DNA from: Sulfuricaulis sp.
GTDB lineage: Bacteria; Pseudomonadota; Gammaproteobacteria; Acidiferrobacterales; Sulfurifustaceae
DNA: 45,112 nucleotides
Reading direction: 5' to 3'
Assembly: GCA_024654125.1 (NCBI GenBank)
Contig: JANLIC010000317.1
Coordinates: forward strand, 1 to 45,112
The notes under the pieces were generated by a model that saw nothing but the letters and a program-made list of their open reading frames with translations, was not told the origin of the DNA and searched no databases. Shown piece by piece: positions 8,171-16,906 of this stretch. Both the position numbers and the translations under genes were made by a program. Each line of letters begins with the position of its first letter. The first letter of the stretch is position 1.

Positions 8171-8968
8171 ATGCGCCAAATAGTAATTCCTTCTTTAGTC
8201 GCGTTGTGCCTGTTCGCGCCGGCGGCGCGTGCTGAGGACTTGCCGCGCTGGGAGCTGGGGCTGGGCCTAGCCGGCTTGAGCATCCCCGATTACCGGGGTT
8301 CCGATGAAAAACGCGGATACCTTCTGCCCTTGCCCTACATCCAGTACCGGGGCGAAATATTTCAGGTCGATCGCGAGGGCGCGCATGGCAAGCTGTTTAC
8401 CTCGGAGCGCGTCCGGCTCGAGCTGAGCGTGAGTGCGGGGCCCCCGGCCCGGAGCGATGACAACGAGGCCCGCCGCGGCATGCCGGACATCGACCCGACC
8501 GCGGAGGTCGGCCCGTCGCTGGAGATTTATTTATCGCAAGATCGAGCGTGGTCACTCCGACTGCCTTGGCGTGCGGTCGTCGCGACCGATCTTTCGCACG
8601 TGAATGGGATCGGCTGGGTCTTTGCGCCCAATCTGAATTATGAGGCGCGCCACAATGGCGGCTGGGGCTTCGGGGCGGCGGTCGGGCCGTTATACGCCTC
8701 GGAGAAATATCACGACTACTACTACGAAGTTTTGCCGGCCCACGCCACGGCCACGCGTCCGGCCTACGATGCGCCGGGTGGTTACAGCGGCAGCCGCGTG
8801 ACCTTCACGGCGAGCCGGCGCTTCCCGGATTTCTGGGTCGTGGCGTTCGCGCGCTATGATCGTCTTTCCGGCGCGGCCTTCGAGGACAGCCCGCTAGTGA
8901 AGAAAAATTCCTCATTCATGGCGGGCGTGGGTATTGCCTGGGTGCTGGCGGAAGCGAAGCACCCTTGA
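8171..8968 (+). CDS. MipA/OmpV family outer-membrane protein
   Basis: 265 residues starting at MRQIVIPSL. An ATG six bases upstream (8165) touches the AGGA motif directly, so the second ATG, with a six-base spacer, is preferred. Signal peptide: hydrophobic residues 4-17 then AARA|EDLPRW. The mature part resembles the MltA-interacting protein family: WELGLGLAGLSIPDYRGSDE, alternating aromatic beta strands and a C-terminal strand ending FMAGVGIAWVLAEAKHP. Members form outer-membrane beta barrels; some link a murein transglycosylase to a synthase, others affect antibiotic or stress response. Unusually for an outer-membrane protein, the sequence does not end in phenylalanine. Stands alone; downstream lies a repeat. 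Confidence 0.85.
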   Translation: MRQIVIPSLVALCLFAPAARAEDLPRWELGLGLAGLSIPDYRGSDEKRGYLLPLPYIQYRGEIFQVDREGAHGKLFTSERVRLELSVSAGPPARSDDNEARRGMPDIDPTAEVGPSLEIYLSQDRAWSLRLPWRAVVATDLSHVNGIGWVFAPNLNYEARHNGGWGFGAAVGPLYASEKYHDYYYEVLPAHATATRPAYDAPGGYSGSRVTFTASRRFPDFWVVAFARYDRLSGAAFEDSPLVKKNSSFMAGVGIAWVLAEAKHP

Positions 8969-9005
8969 TGTTCCATGGGAGCTGTCTTAAAAAGAAATTT
9001 CCTGA

Positions 9006-9074
9006 AACCACAGATGTACACAGATGAACGCCGATTGAAATAAAGAGATTATTAATCTGTGTTAATCCGTGGTT
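9006..9074. repeat. Imperfect inverted repeat of the AACCACAGAT type
   Basis: Left arm AACCACAGATGTACACAGAT (9006-9025), right arm ATCTGTGTTAATCCGTGGTT (9055-9074): 17 of 20 positions complementary, AT-rich loop of 29 bases. I recognise this as a type of intergenic dyad scattered in many unrelated bacterial genomes; its origin is not settled. It lies 38 bp after the MipA-like gene and 32 bp before the next start, so it could also act as a transcript end. Confidence 0.7.
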
Positions 9075-9106
9075 CCATATTTCATGAATTCTTACTTTTG
9101 GCTACC

Positions 9107-9421
9107 ATGACACCAAGAGCGCGCGACGAATTTCTGGACCTGGTGGACCAGCTGATCTTCGAAATCGAGGAGGTCCTGATGTGTGCCGGGGACGAGGATG
9201 ACCCGGAGGATTCCGAGTTTTCCGATCTGTTGCCGCTCTACGAGCAGCTGTCAGTGGAGCTCAAGAAACTGCACGCCGAGGTGACGCAGGGCAAGCATGC
9301 CTTCGGCGCGGACCAGGACCTGCCTTTCATGCCGCTCGTTAACAAATGGAAGGAGCGGCTTCCTTTCTACAGTCTGTTCACGACGCTCAACATCGCGAAC
9401 AAGCAAGGTCTGACCGGGTAA
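9107..9421 (+). CDS. Small acidic conserved-looking protein upstream of aroC
   Basis: 104 residues from ATG 9107; an in-frame TTG at 9059 would add 16 residues encoded by the repeat arm, so it was rejected. I do not recognise the family. The sequence is soluble and acidic in the middle (AGDEDDPEDSEFSD, about 31-44) with two probable amphipathic helices (EFLDLVDQLIFEIEEVL and LLPLYEQLSVELKKLHAEV) and a C-terminal aromatic segment (KERLPFYSLFTTLNIAN). No signal peptide or metal motif. It ends 39 bp before aroC on the same strand, so they are probably co-transcribed, but nothing points to a shikimate role. Codon use resembles its neighbours. Confidence 0.6.
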   Translation: MTPRARDEFLDLVDQLIFEIEEVLMCAGDEDDPEDSEFSDLLPLYEQLSVELKKLHAEVTQGKHAFGADQDLPFMPLVNKWKERLPFYSLFTTLNIANKQGLTG

Positions 9422-9460
9422 CGGTTTGTGACTTCGCTGGTTTGCCGGTAACATTCCGCC

Positions 9461-10558
9461 ATGTCCGGTAACACCATTGGCAAGCTCTTTACCGTCACCA
9501 CCGCGGGTGAATCCCACGGCCCCGCCTATGTCGGCATCATCGATGGCTGTCCGCCCGGCATGGCGCTGACGGAAGCCGATCTCCAGCCGGACCTCGACCG
9601 GCGCAAGCCCGGCCAGTCGCGTCACACCACGCAACGGCGCGAGTCGGACGAGGTAAAAATTCTTTCGGGCGTGTTCGAAGGCAAGACCACCGGCACGCCG
9701 ATCGGCCTGATGATCCAGAATACCGACCAGCGCCCGCAGGATTATTCCAAGATTATGGATAGATTCCGCCCGGGCCATGCCGATTACACCTACATGCAGA
9801 AATACGGCCTGCGCGACTACCGCGGCGGTGGACGTTCATCCGCGCGCGAAACGGCGATGCGCGTGGCGGCCGGGGCCGTTGCCAAAAAATATCTGCGCGA
9901 ACGTTACAAGATGATGGTTCGTGGCTATCTCGCGCGACTGGGACCGATCAAGCTGGATCTCAAGGATTGGAACGAAGTCGAGAACAATGACTTCTTTTGT
10001 CCGGATGCCTCCAAGGTGGCGGAACTGGAGGCCTATATGGACGCGTTGCGCAAGGAAGGCAATTCCATCGGCGCGCGCATTAATATAGTTGCCAGCCACA
10101 TGCCGGTGGGTCTCGGCGAACCGATATTCGGGCGGCTGGACGCTGACATCGCCTACGCCATGATGGGCATCAACGCCGTGAAAGGCGTCGAGATCGGCGC
10201 AGGCTTTCGCTGTGTCGAGCAGAAGGGCACCGAGCACCGCGATGAAATCACGCCCAATGGTTTTCTTTCCAACCACGCCGGTGGCACGCTCGGCGGGATA
10301 TCTTCCGGGCAAGACATCGTCGTGAGCATCGCGCTCAAGCCGACTTCCAGCATCCGCCTGCCGGGGAAAACCGTGAACGTGAAGGGCGAGGCAGTCGAGG
10401 TCGCCACCACCGGGCGTCACGATCCCTGTGTCGGCATTCGCGCCACGCCCATCGCCGAGGCCATGCTGGCTATCGTGCTGATGGACCACGCGCTGCGCCA
10501 CCGTGCTCAGAATTCCGACGTCCACAGTCCCACGCCGGTGATTCCGGGACAGGCATAA
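9461..10558 (+). CDS. aroC: Chorismate synthase
   Basis: Last step of the shikimate pathway: converts 5-enolpyruvylshikimate-3-phosphate to chorismate using reduced FMN. 365 residues, normal for the bifunctional-length bacterial family. Signatures seen: [18 protein letters not shown] at about 17-34, [23 protein letters not shown] in the FMN/substrate region, the [24 protein letters not shown] segment, and [20 protein letters not shown] with a following histidine-rich [10 protein letters not shown] motif. The start ATG is preceded by only weak ribosome-binding sequence. Same strand as the small protein upstream and the membrane protein 31 bp downstream. Confidence 0.97.
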   Translation: MSGNTIGKLFTVTTAGESHGPAYVGIIDGCPPGMALTEADLQPDLDRRKPGQSRHTTQRRESDEVKILSGVFEGKTTGTPIGLMIQNTDQRPQDYSKIMDRFRPGHADYTYMQKYGLRDYRGGGRSSARETAMRVAAGAVAKKYLRERYKMMVRGYLARLGPIKLDLKDWNEVENNDFFCPDASKVAELEAYMDALRKEGNSIGARINIVASHMPVGLGEPIFGRLDADIAYAMMGINAVKGVEIGAGFRCVEQKGTEHRDEITPNGFLSNHAGGTLGGISSGQDIVVSIALKPTSSIRLPGKTVNVKGEAVEVATTGRHDPCVGIRATPIAEAMLAIVLMDHALRHRAQNSDVHSPTPVIPGQA

Positions 10559-10589
10559 AAAGACGTTGCCACATAACGGAGGAGTCGCT

Positions 10590-11000
10590 ATGAACGTCAA
10601 GCGCTGGTTGTATGCAAGTCTGGCAGTGCTGATCGTCATCTTCGCGCTGGAGTTGGTCATCAACAGCTTCCTGCTCATGGGCATTTATGAGCAAACGGCC
10701 TCCATCTGGCGCCCGTTCCCGGAAATCGAGCGGATGACCTGGGTATTCTGGCTGGGCTACCTGGTCTTTGCCCCGTTTTTCGCTCTGATTTACACCAAGG
10801 GCTACGAACCGGGCAAAGCCGGTCTCGGTCAGGGTTTGCGCTATGGCCTGTACTTGGGCGTGCTGTTGTCCGTGTTGCCGAATCTCGTCTGGTATGCGGT
10901 GTTGCCGATTCCGTTCGAGCTGGCGTTCTACTGGTTCCTCGGCGGCATGGCCGAGTCGATCGCTGCCGGCGCGGCCGTGGGGATGATCTACAAAAACTGA
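10590..11000 (+). CDS. Small integral membrane protein, unknown function
   Basis: 136 residues from ATG 10590, preceded by GGAGGAG; a TTG 24 bases earlier is in frame but has no such site. About four membrane segments can be read: residues 6-28, 50-70, 87-108 and 112-131. The start RWLYASLAVLIVIFALELVINSFLL and the glycine/alanine-rich end FLGGMAESIAAGAAVGMIYK look like a compact four-helix protein. No catalytic motif is visible and I do not recognise a named family. Lies between aroC and an MFS permease on the same strand, 43 bp before the latter, so the three may be one transcript. Confidence 0.65.
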   Translation: MNVKRWLYASLAVLIVIFALELVINSFLLMGIYEQTASIWRPFPEIERMTWVFWLGYLVFAPFFALIYTKGYEPGKAGLGQGLRYGLYLGVLLSVLPNLVWYAVLPIPFELAFYWFLGGMAESIAAGAAVGMIYKN

Positions 11001-11043
11001 AATCCCCCTGGCGGGGGCATGAATGCGGCTCTGCTAATTCAAG

Positions 11044-12177
11044 ATGCCCTACTGGCGCCTTTCCGGTTTTTATTTCTTATACTTCGCCACCCTCGGCGTG
11101 CTGGTGCCGTACTGGGGTTTGTATCTCCAGTCCGTCGGGTTCAGTCCGGTGGACATCGGGCATCTCATCGCGATTCTCATGTTCTCGCGCATCGTCGCGC
11201 CGGTGGTGTGGGGCTGGATCGCGGATCATCGTGAGCAGCGCATGGCGGTGGTGCGGCTGGCTTCGTTCCTGACGGTCGTGGCATTCAGCGGAGTTTTCTT
11301 CGGTACATCGTTCTGGTGGCTGGCGGCGGTCATGCTGCTGTTCAGTTTTTTCTGGAATGCCTCGTTGCCGCTGCTCGAAGTGTTTGTCATGCAACACACG
11401 GCGGCGCGACCGGGCGCCTATGGGCGTGTGCGTCTGTGGGGTTCGATTGGATTCATCATATTGGTTCTGGCACTTGGTCCGGTGATCGACGCGCACGGAC
11501 CGTGGTGGATATTGCCATCGCTGTTGTCGTTGATGGTGGGTATCTGGCTGTTCAGTCAGACCTTGCCGGAATCGGAGATGAAATGCGCTGTCGAACCGGC
11601 GGGGCGGTTCCGCGATGCGTTGCGGCAACCGGGGGTGTTCGCTTTCCTGTTGGCCTGTCTGCTGATGCAGATCAGTCATGGCCCGTACTACACCTTCTAT
11701 TCCATTTATCTGGAGAGTTACGGTTATTCGAAGACCGTGATCGGCATGCTGTGGGCGTTTGCCGTGGTGTGCGAGATCGGCGTGTTCCTGTTGATGCAGC
11801 GCCTGCTCACGCGCGTATCGTTGCGCGCGGTGTTGATCGCGAGTTTCTTTCTTGCAGCGGTACGTTGGCTGCTGATCGGCCACTTTCCTGAAAATCTGTC
11901 CGTACTGGTGGCGGCGCAGGCGCTGCACGCTGCGACCTTCGGGAGCTTTCACGCCACAGCGATTCAGCTCGTGCATCGTTTTTTCACGGGCAAACATCAG
12001 CATCGCGGACAGGCAATCTATGGAAGCCTGAGCTTCGGGATCGGTGGGGCGGTGGGAAGCTTTTACAGCGGTCATACCTGGGCCACGCTGGGTCCAACCG
12101 TAACCTTCAATATTGCTGCCGCCGCCGCAGGACTGGCGTTTCTGGTAGCTTTGCTGCTGATCAGGCCGAAGACTTGA
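11044..12177 (+). CDS. Major facilitator superfamily transporter, HcaT-like
   Basis: 377 residues, about 12 hydrophobic membrane segments, inner membrane. The opening WRLSGFYFLYFATLGVLVPYWGLYLQ and the sequence WGWIADHREQR in the first cytoplasmic loop (the MFS motif A position) fit the small MFS_1-like group that includes the 3-phenylpropionate transporter HcaT and nucleoside permeases. GRVRLWGSIGFI (about 126-137) and the second-half HQHRGQAIYGSLSFGIGGAVGS are also characteristic. The substrate cannot be told from sequence. The 3' end overlaps the convergent unknown gene by 17 bp. Confidence 0.85.
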   Translation: MPYWRLSGFYFLYFATLGVLVPYWGLYLQSVGFSPVDIGHLIAILMFSRIVAPVVWGWIADHREQRMAVVRLASFLTVVAFSGVFFGTSFWWLAAVMLLFSFFWNASLPLLEVFVMQHTAARPGAYGRVRLWGSIGFIILVLALGPVIDAHGPWWILPSLLSLMVGIWLFSQTLPESEMKCAVEPAGRFRDALRQPGVFAFLLACLLMQISHGPYYTFYSIYLESYGYSKTVIGMLWAFAVVCEIGVFLLMQRLLTRVSLRAVLIASFFLAAVRWLLIGHFPENLSVLVAAQALHAATFGSFHATAIQLVHRFFTGKHQHRGQAIYGSLSFGIGGAVGSFYSGHTWATLGPTVTFNIAAAAAGLAFLVALLLIRPKT

Positions 12178-12580
12178 GCCGGCGCAGGTGGCGGTAGGCG
12201 GAGAGGGGAATGATCTCGGCGGTACGCCGGATCGCCGGTGCGACCACCTTGATGACGGGTTTGCTTTCAGAAAAGATTTTGCCCAGCGCGGCGCCAAGCT
12301 CGTCGAGCACGCGGTAGAGATCCACGTCTGTGTGGGCGGCGCGAAGGACTTCCTGGCGGATCGGCGTAAGCGCCAGCAGGGTTCTGTCCAGATTCACCGG
12401 ATCGGTCAGGCGACGGCAGGCGTTCGAGACAAAAATCGCGCGCACCAGACGCGTCATGATGTCGTGGTGCAGTGGGCTGCCCTCGAACACGTCTTTGATA
12501 TTGGTCGCTGCGGGGTTCACCGGAAATTGGTGATAACCCATGCGTTCTTCCAGCTGTTCCAGTAACTCTTTAAAATTCAT
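12161..12580 (-). CDS. Unknown protein, convergent with the MFS gene
   Basis: 139 residues from ATG 12580 with AAGGAA about 11 bases upstream. Not recognised. The protein looks soluble and helical: MNFKELLEQLEERMGYHQF, a central basic segment VRAIFVSNACRRLTDPVNLDRTLLALTPIRQEVL, and a positively charged C-terminus YRHLRRLKSSA. No signal peptide, no metal or nucleotide motif. Its last 17 bases overlap the end of the MFS gene on the other strand, so transcription of the two may interfere. It lies downstream of the LysR gene on the same strand, separated by a 100-bp gap containing a repeat. Confidence 0.6.
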   Translation of the reverse strand: MNFKELLEQLEERMGYHQFPVNPAATNIKDVFEGSPLHHDIMTRLVRAIFVSNACRRLTDPVNLDRTLLALTPIRQEVLRAAHTDVDLYRVLDELGAALGKIFSESKPVIKVVAPAIRRTAEIIPLSAYRHLRRLKSSA

Positions 12581-12630
12581 TTTGCTGTCGCTTCCTTTGT
12601 GTCGGGGAAAATTAATACCCCATTCTGTCA

Positions 12631-12695
12631 GCGACCTGCGTCAATTCGCCGGTCGCATCCCCACTTCGTGGGGGCCCTGCTCAGCGGCTCATGCC
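12631..12695. repeat. Two-hairpin repeat at the end of the LysR gene (copy 1 of 2)
   Basis: On the minus strand it reads through the last codons of the LysR gene (ATGAGCCGC, stop) into GAGCAGGG, a CCCCCAC/GTGGGGG-type hairpin, then a GCGACC...GGTCGC hairpin containing GGCGAATTGACGCAGG. A near-identical stretch in opposite orientation lies at 40769-40839, also across the 3' end of a gene. Confidence 0.75.
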
Positions 12696-13562
12696 GCTAC
12701 TTTCCCGAATTATTCGTATCATGGCCTGTCCGGCATTGGAGAGAGTGCGTTTCTCGTGAGTGACAATTCCCAGCTCACGTTTTATCTCCCCCTTTTCAAT
12801 CTGGACCACATTGAGCCCTCCGTCAATCATAGTCCGTGGCAAGGCACTCCACCCGAGACCGATCGCCGCGAGCATTTTCAGCACTTCGAGATAATTGGTG
12901 GCCATGCCGACCTGGAGGCGGTCGCGCATCGGACCGAAGGCGTTCAGGATGATTTCGCGGGTATAAGTGCCGGGACCGGGCAGAATCGCCGGGTATTCCA
13001 GCAACCGGGCAAGTTTCACGCGCTTTTCCCGCGCCAGCGGGTGGCCGGGGCTGACGACGATATCCAGCGGGTCGTCCCAGATCTTCTCGACTTTCAGTGG
13101 CGCGGCGGCCTTGGGCGGCAGTGTGACCACCGCCAGTTCCAGATTGCCGCGCGCCACCGCCTGGCAGGCCTTCTCGGAGTCCATGAATTGCAGATTCAGG
13201 CGCACTTGCGTGTAGGTTTCGTGGAATTGCTTGAGCAACTCCGGCAGCCGGTGCAGGCCGATGTGATGGCTGGTGGCGAACAGTAATTCCCCGGTAATGG
13301 CGCCGGAAAGATTGGTAATGCCGCGCTTCACGTCCTCGAGCTCCTTCAGCACGGCGCGGGCGCGGGTGAGCAGGGCCTCGCCGGCCGGCGTGAGGTGAAT
13401 GCCGCGGCCGATGCGGTCGAACAGTCGGGCGCCGATGTCTTTTTCGAGCGCGGCGATGCGCTTGCTGACGGCCGGCTGGGTCAGGTAGATCCGTTCCGCC
13501 GCGCGTGAAAATGACCCGGATTCGGCCACGGCCAGGAAGGCTTGCAAGGCGGATATGTCCAT
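12681..13562 (-). CDS. LysR-type transcriptional regulator, divergent from leuCDB
   Basis: 293 residues. N-terminal winged helix-turn-helix at about 3-60 (LQAFLAVAESGSFSRAAERIYLTQ, then PAVSKRIAALEKDIGARLFDR), a linker helix, and a periplasmic-binding-protein-like effector domain from about 90. The effector half has CysB/CbbR-type spacing (GELLFATSHHIGLHRLPELLKQF). LysR proteins usually bind a T-N11-A dyad between divergent genes, and one is present at 13577-13591. Position next to leuC suggests control of leucine synthesis, as for the LysR gene next to leuC in pseudomonads; the effector is not known. The last codons lie inside a repeat shared with 40769-40839, so the C-terminus may have been changed by its insertion. 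Confidence 0.9.
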   Translation of the reverse strand: MDISALQAFLAVAESGSFSRAAERIYLTQPAVSKRIAALEKDIGARLFDRIGRGIHLTPAGEALLTRARAVLKELEDVKRGITNLSGAITGELLFATSHHIGLHRLPELLKQFHETYTQVRLNLQFMDSEKACQAVARGNLELAVVTLPPKAAAPLKVEKIWDDPLDIVVSPGHPLAREKRVKLARLLEYPAILPGPGTYTREIILNAFGPMRDRLQVGMATNYLEVLKMLAAIGLGWSALPRTMIDGGLNVVQIEKGEIKRELGIVTHEKRTLSNAGQAMIRIIRESSGMSR

Positions 13563-13576
13563 AACTTAATAGAATA

Positions 13577-13626
13577 GTTTATATGATAAACATGAATTTG
13601 TGTTATTTATAGATCCTGCCTAAAAT
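13577..13626 (+). promoter_or_regulatory. LysR-box dyad and leuC promoter
   Basis: A perfect dyad GTTTAT-ATG-ATAAAC (13577-13591) has the T-N11-A form of LysR-regulator sites and begins 15 bp from the LysR start codon. It is followed on the plus strand by -35 TTGTGT (13598-13603), 17-bp spacer and -10 TAAAAT (13621-13626). The leader to the leuC ATG is only about 25 bases, so there is no room for a leucine attenuator peptide. Confidence 0.6.
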
Positions 13627-13656
13627 TTGCGCAAGTATTCAACCGCGGTGGCAGGC

Positions 13657-15063
13657 ATGGCCGGAAACACCCTTTACGACAAGCTCTGGGAATCGCACGT
13701 GGTGCGTCAGAACGATGACGGCACCAGCCTGCTCTATGTCGACCGCCACTTGGTGCACGAAGTCACCAGCCCGCAGGCCTTCGAGGGGCTGCGTCTCGCC
13801 GGCCGCAAGCTCTGGCGCGTGGACGCCAATCTCGCCACCGCCGATCACAATGTCCCGACCACGGACCGTGCGCGCGGCATTGCCGATCCGGTGTCGCGTT
13901 TGCAGGTGGAAACCCTCGACCGGAATTGCCACGACTATGGCATCACCGAGTTCGCCATGAACGATGCGCGCCAGGGGATCGTGCACGTGATCGGCCCGGA
14001 ACAGGGCGCAACCCTGCCCGGCATGACCGTCGTTTGTGGCGATTCGCATACTTCGACCCACGGCGCCTTCGGCGCGCTCGCCTTCGGCATCGGCACTTCG
14101 GAGGTCGAGCATGTACTCGCGACGCAATGCCTGATCTTGAAGAAAGCCAAGAACATGCGCGTGCGCGTCGAGGGGAAAATTCCCGCGGGCATCACCGCTA
14201 AGGATATTGTACTCGCGATCATTGGCAAAATCGGCACCGCCGGCGGTAACGGCCATGCCATCGAGTTTGCCGGCGACGCGATCAAAGAACTTTCCGTCGA
14301 AGGCCGCATGACGGTGTGCAACATGGCCATCGAAGCCGGCGCGCGCGCTGGCATGATCGCCGTGGATGACAAGACGATTGAATATTTTCGCGGTCGGCCT
14401 TATGCGCCGAAAGGCGAAATGTGGGACAAGGCCGCGATCGCGTGGCGCGGCATGACGAGCGATGCGCAGGCGAAGTTCGACAAGGACGTGGTGCTCCAGG
14501 CCGCCGACATCAAGCCGCAGGTTACCTGGGGTACATCGCCCGAGATGGTGGTGCCGGTGGACGGTGCGGTGCCCGACCCGGACAAGGAAAGCGATTCCAT
14601 CAAACGCGGCAGCATGCAACGGGCGCTCCAGTACATGGGTCTCAAACCGGGAACAGCGATGCGCGACATTGCGCTCGACAAGATTTTTATCGGCTCCTGC
14701 ACCAACTCGCGGATAGAAGATCTTCGCGCCGCAGCGGCAGTGGTGAAAGGCAAGAAGGTCGCCAACAACATCAAGCTCGCGCTGGTGGTGCCGGGCTCCG
14801 GTCTGGTGAAAACTCAGGCCGAAAAAGAAGGCTTGGACAAAATTTTCCGCGCCGCCGGTTTTGAGTGGCGCGAGCCGGGATGCTCCATGTGCCTCGCCAT
14901 GAATGCCGACCGGCTTGAACCGGGCGAGCGTTGCGCTTCAACATCGAACCGCAACTTCGAGGGTCGCCAGGGCGCCGGCGGGCGCTCCCATCTCGTGAGT
15001 CCGGCCATGGCTGCCGCGGCCGCTATCGCCGGGCATTTCGTAGACGTGCGTGAGGTTCGCTGA
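13657..15063 (+). CDS. leuC: 3-isopropylmalate dehydratase, large subunit
   Basis: Isomerises 2-isopropylmalate to 3-isopropylmalate in leucine synthesis, as a complex with LeuD. 468 residues from [11 protein letters not shown]; an in-frame TTG 30 bases earlier overlaps the promoter and was rejected. Aconitase-type [4Fe-4S] ligands are C348 (GSCTNSR), C409 and C412 (CSMC). Other conserved parts: [38 protein letters not shown] and the C-terminal [29 protein letters not shown]. The stop TGA overlaps the leuD ATG by one base, indicating coupled translation. Confidence 0.97.
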   Translation: MAGNTLYDKLWESHVVRQNDDGTSLLYVDRHLVHEVTSPQAFEGLRLAGRKLWRVDANLATADHNVPTTDRARGIADPVSRLQVETLDRNCHDYGITEFAMNDARQGIVHVIGPEQGATLPGMTVVCGDSHTSTHGAFGALAFGIGTSEVEHVLATQCLILKKAKNMRVRVEGKIPAGITAKDIVLAIIGKIGTAGGNGHAIEFAGDAIKELSVEGRMTVCNMAIEAGARAGMIAVDDKTIEYFRGRPYAPKGEMWDKAAIAWRGMTSDAQAKFDKDVVLQAADIKPQVTWGTSPEMVVPVDGAVPDPDKESDSIKRGSMQRALQYMGLKPGTAMRDIALDKIFIGSCTNSRIEDLRAAAAVVKGKKVANNIKLALVVPGSGLVKTQAEKEGLDKIFRAAGFEWREPGCSMCLAMNADRLEPGERCASTSNRNFEGRQGAGGRSHLVSPAMAAAAAIAGHFVDVREVR

Positions 15064-15704
15064 TGCAAAAGTTTGAAAAACTGACGGGCCTCGTCATGCC
15101 GCTGGATCGTGGTAATGTCGATACCGACGCGATCATTGCCAAGCAGTATTTGAAATCGATACATCGCACCGGCTTCGGGCCGAACCTGTTCGACGACTGG
15201 CGCTACCTCGATCCGGGTGAGCCGGGTATGGACCACAGCCAGCGCCGTATCAACCCGGACTTCGTGCTGAATCAGCCACGCTACCAGGGCGCGCAGGTAA
15301 TGCTGGCGCGTGATAATTTCGGTTGCGGTTCCTCGCGCGAACATGCGCCATGGTCGTTAATGGATTACGGTTTCCGCGCGATCATCGCGCCAAGTTATGC
15401 CGATATTTTTTACAACAACAGTATCAAGAATGGTTTACTGCCGATCGTGCTTGATAGCGCTGCCATGGATCAGCTGTTCCGGGAAACCGAGGAGACGCCG
15501 GGCTATCGGCTGACGGTGGATCTTGCGGCGCAGACTGTAACAACACCCGCGGGCAAGGTACTCAAGTTTGAGATCGATGCCTTCCGCAAGCACTGCTTGT
15601 TGAACGGGCTCGATGAAATCGGTCTCACGCTCCAGCATGTGGATGAGATCAAGACTTTCGAAGCACGACGTCGTAAAGAGGCGCCGTGGCTGTTCGCGAA
15701 GTAA
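15063..15704 (+). CDS. leuD: 3-isopropylmalate dehydratase, small subunit
   Basis: Swivel-domain subunit that completes the LeuCD active site. 213 residues, the normal LeuD length. Conserved features: [21 protein letters not shown] near the start, [36 protein letters not shown] in the middle (the GCGSSRE loop contacts substrate), and NGLLPI. Starts on the overlapping TGATG with leuC; leuB begins 11 bases after its stop. Confidence 0.97.
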   Translation: MQKFEKLTGLVMPLDRGNVDTDAIIAKQYLKSIHRTGFGPNLFDDWRYLDPGEPGMDHSQRRINPDFVLNQPRYQGAQVMLARDNFGCGSSREHAPWSLMDYGFRAIIAPSYADIFYNNSIKNGLLPIVLDSAAMDQLFRETEETPGYRLTVDLAAQTVTTPAGKVLKFEIDAFRKHCLLNGLDEIGLTLQHVDEIKTFEARRRKEAPWLFAK

Positions 15705-15715
15705 AGGTACGAACG

Positions 15716-16789
15716 ATGACCAAGAAAATTGCGATATTGCCTGGCGATGGTATCGGACCCGAAGTAATGGCCGAGGCGGTCAAGCTGCTTGAGCGCCTGC
15801 GCAAGGATTTCGGCCTCAAAATCGAGACCGAAACGGCCCCCGTGGGCGGTACGGCGTACGAGGCGCACAAGCACCCGCTGCCGGACGCGACGCTGAAACT
15901 GGCGCAACAAGCGGATGCCGTGTTACTTGGGGCCGTGGGCGGCGCCCAGTGGGATACGCTGCCGCGCGAGCTGCGCCCGGAAAAGGCCCTGCTGAGATTG
16001 CGCTCGGAGCTCAAGCTGTTCGCCAACCTGCGTCCCGCTATTCTCTATCCGCAATTGGCCGCGGCCTCGACGCTTAAACCCGAAATTGTGGCGGGGCTCG
16101 ACCTGCTGATCGTGCGCGAGCTGACGGGCGATATCTATTTCGGTGAACCGCGTGGCGTGCGCACGCTTGAGAGTGGCGAGCGCCAGGGATACAACACCAT
16201 GGTGTATGCCGAGCACGAAGTGGAGCGCGTGGCGCGGGTGGCGTTCGATGCCGCGCGCAAGCGCCGCAAGAAACTCTGCTCGGTGGAGAAGGCGAATGTA
16301 CTGGAAACCTCCGGCCTGTGGCGCGAGGTAGTGCTGCGCGTGGCCAAGGATTATTCCGACGTGGAATTGAGCCATATGTACGTGGACAACGCCGCGATGC
16401 AGCTGGTGCGGGCGCCGAAGCAATTTGACGTGATCGTGACCGGCAATATCTTCGGCGATATCCTGTCGGACGAGGCGGCCATGCTGACGGGTTCCATCGG
16501 TATGTTGCCATCGGCCTCGCTCGACGCCGCCAACAAGGGCATGTACGAACCGATTCACGGTTCCGCCCCGGACATCGCCGGCAAGGGCGTGGCCAATCCG
16601 TTGGCTACGATACTGTCCGTGGCCATGATGTTGCGCTACACACTGAACGAACCGCCGTTAGCCGGAAAAATTGAAAAGGCGGTTTCCAGCGTGCTCGATC
16701 AGGGATTGCGCACCGGCGATATTTACACCGACGGAACCAAGAAAGTCGGCACAGCTGAAATGGGTAATGCTGTGGTAGCGGCTCTATAA
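15716..16789 (+). CDS. leuB: 3-isopropylmalate dehydrogenase
   Basis: NAD-dependent oxidative decarboxylation of 3-isopropylmalate, third step of leucine synthesis. 357 residues from [17 protein letters not shown]; a longer reading from 15686 overlaps leuD and lacks a better start. Seen: [11 protein letters not shown], the [14 protein letters not shown] substrate loop, the [15 protein letters not shown] segment with the catalytic lysine, [45 protein letters not shown] (Mg-binding aspartates and catalytic region) and [24 protein letters not shown], the NAD-binding loop. Last gene of leuCDB; followed by a repeat and then asd. Confidence 0.97.
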   Translation: MTKKIAILPGDGIGPEVMAEAVKLLERLRKDFGLKIETETAPVGGTAYEAHKHPLPDATLKLAQQADAVLLGAVGGAQWDTLPRELRPEKALLRLRSELKLFANLRPAILYPQLAAASTLKPEIVAGLDLLIVRELTGDIYFGEPRGVRTLESGERQGYNTMVYAEHEVERVARVAFDAARKRRKKLCSVEKANVLETSGLWREVVLRVAKDYSDVELSHMYVDNAAMQLVRAPKQFDVIVTGNIFGDILSDEAAMLTGSIGMLPSASLDAANKGMYEPIHGSAPDIAGKGVANPLATILSVAMMLRYTLNEPPLAGKIEKAVSSVLDQGLRTGDIYTDGTKKVGTAEMGNAVVAAL

Positions 16790-16797
16790 GGTTATTC

Positions 16798-16874
16798 ACC
16801 GCAAAGACGCAGAGAACGCAAAGAAAATATTTTTAAACTTCTTTAAATCTTTGCGACTTTTTCGCCTTTGCGGT
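16798..16874. repeat. Imperfect inverted repeat of the ACCGCAAAG type
   Basis: Left arm 16798-16823 (begins ACCGCAAAGACGC, ends CGCAAAG) and right arm 16849-16874 (begins CTTTGCG, ends GCCTTTGCGGT) are complementary at about 20 of 26 positions, with an AT-rich loop. This is a known kind of dispersed intergenic dyad, different in sequence but similar in design to the one at 9006-9074. It separates leuB from asd and could form a strong hairpin in a read-through transcript. Confidence 0.7.
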
Positions 16875-16906
16875 AAGAACTCATAGTTTTTTTAAGAGGT
16901 GAAGCA

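Noticed and set aside
11077-12297. 406-codon minus-strand frame opposite the MFS gene
   Set aside because: Glutamine/arginine/histidine-rich, no family features; the plus-strand frame encodes clear membrane helices.
13563-13656. Leucine attenuator or leader peptide before leuC
   Set aside because: Leader is about 25 bases with no run of leucine codons or terminator hairpin.
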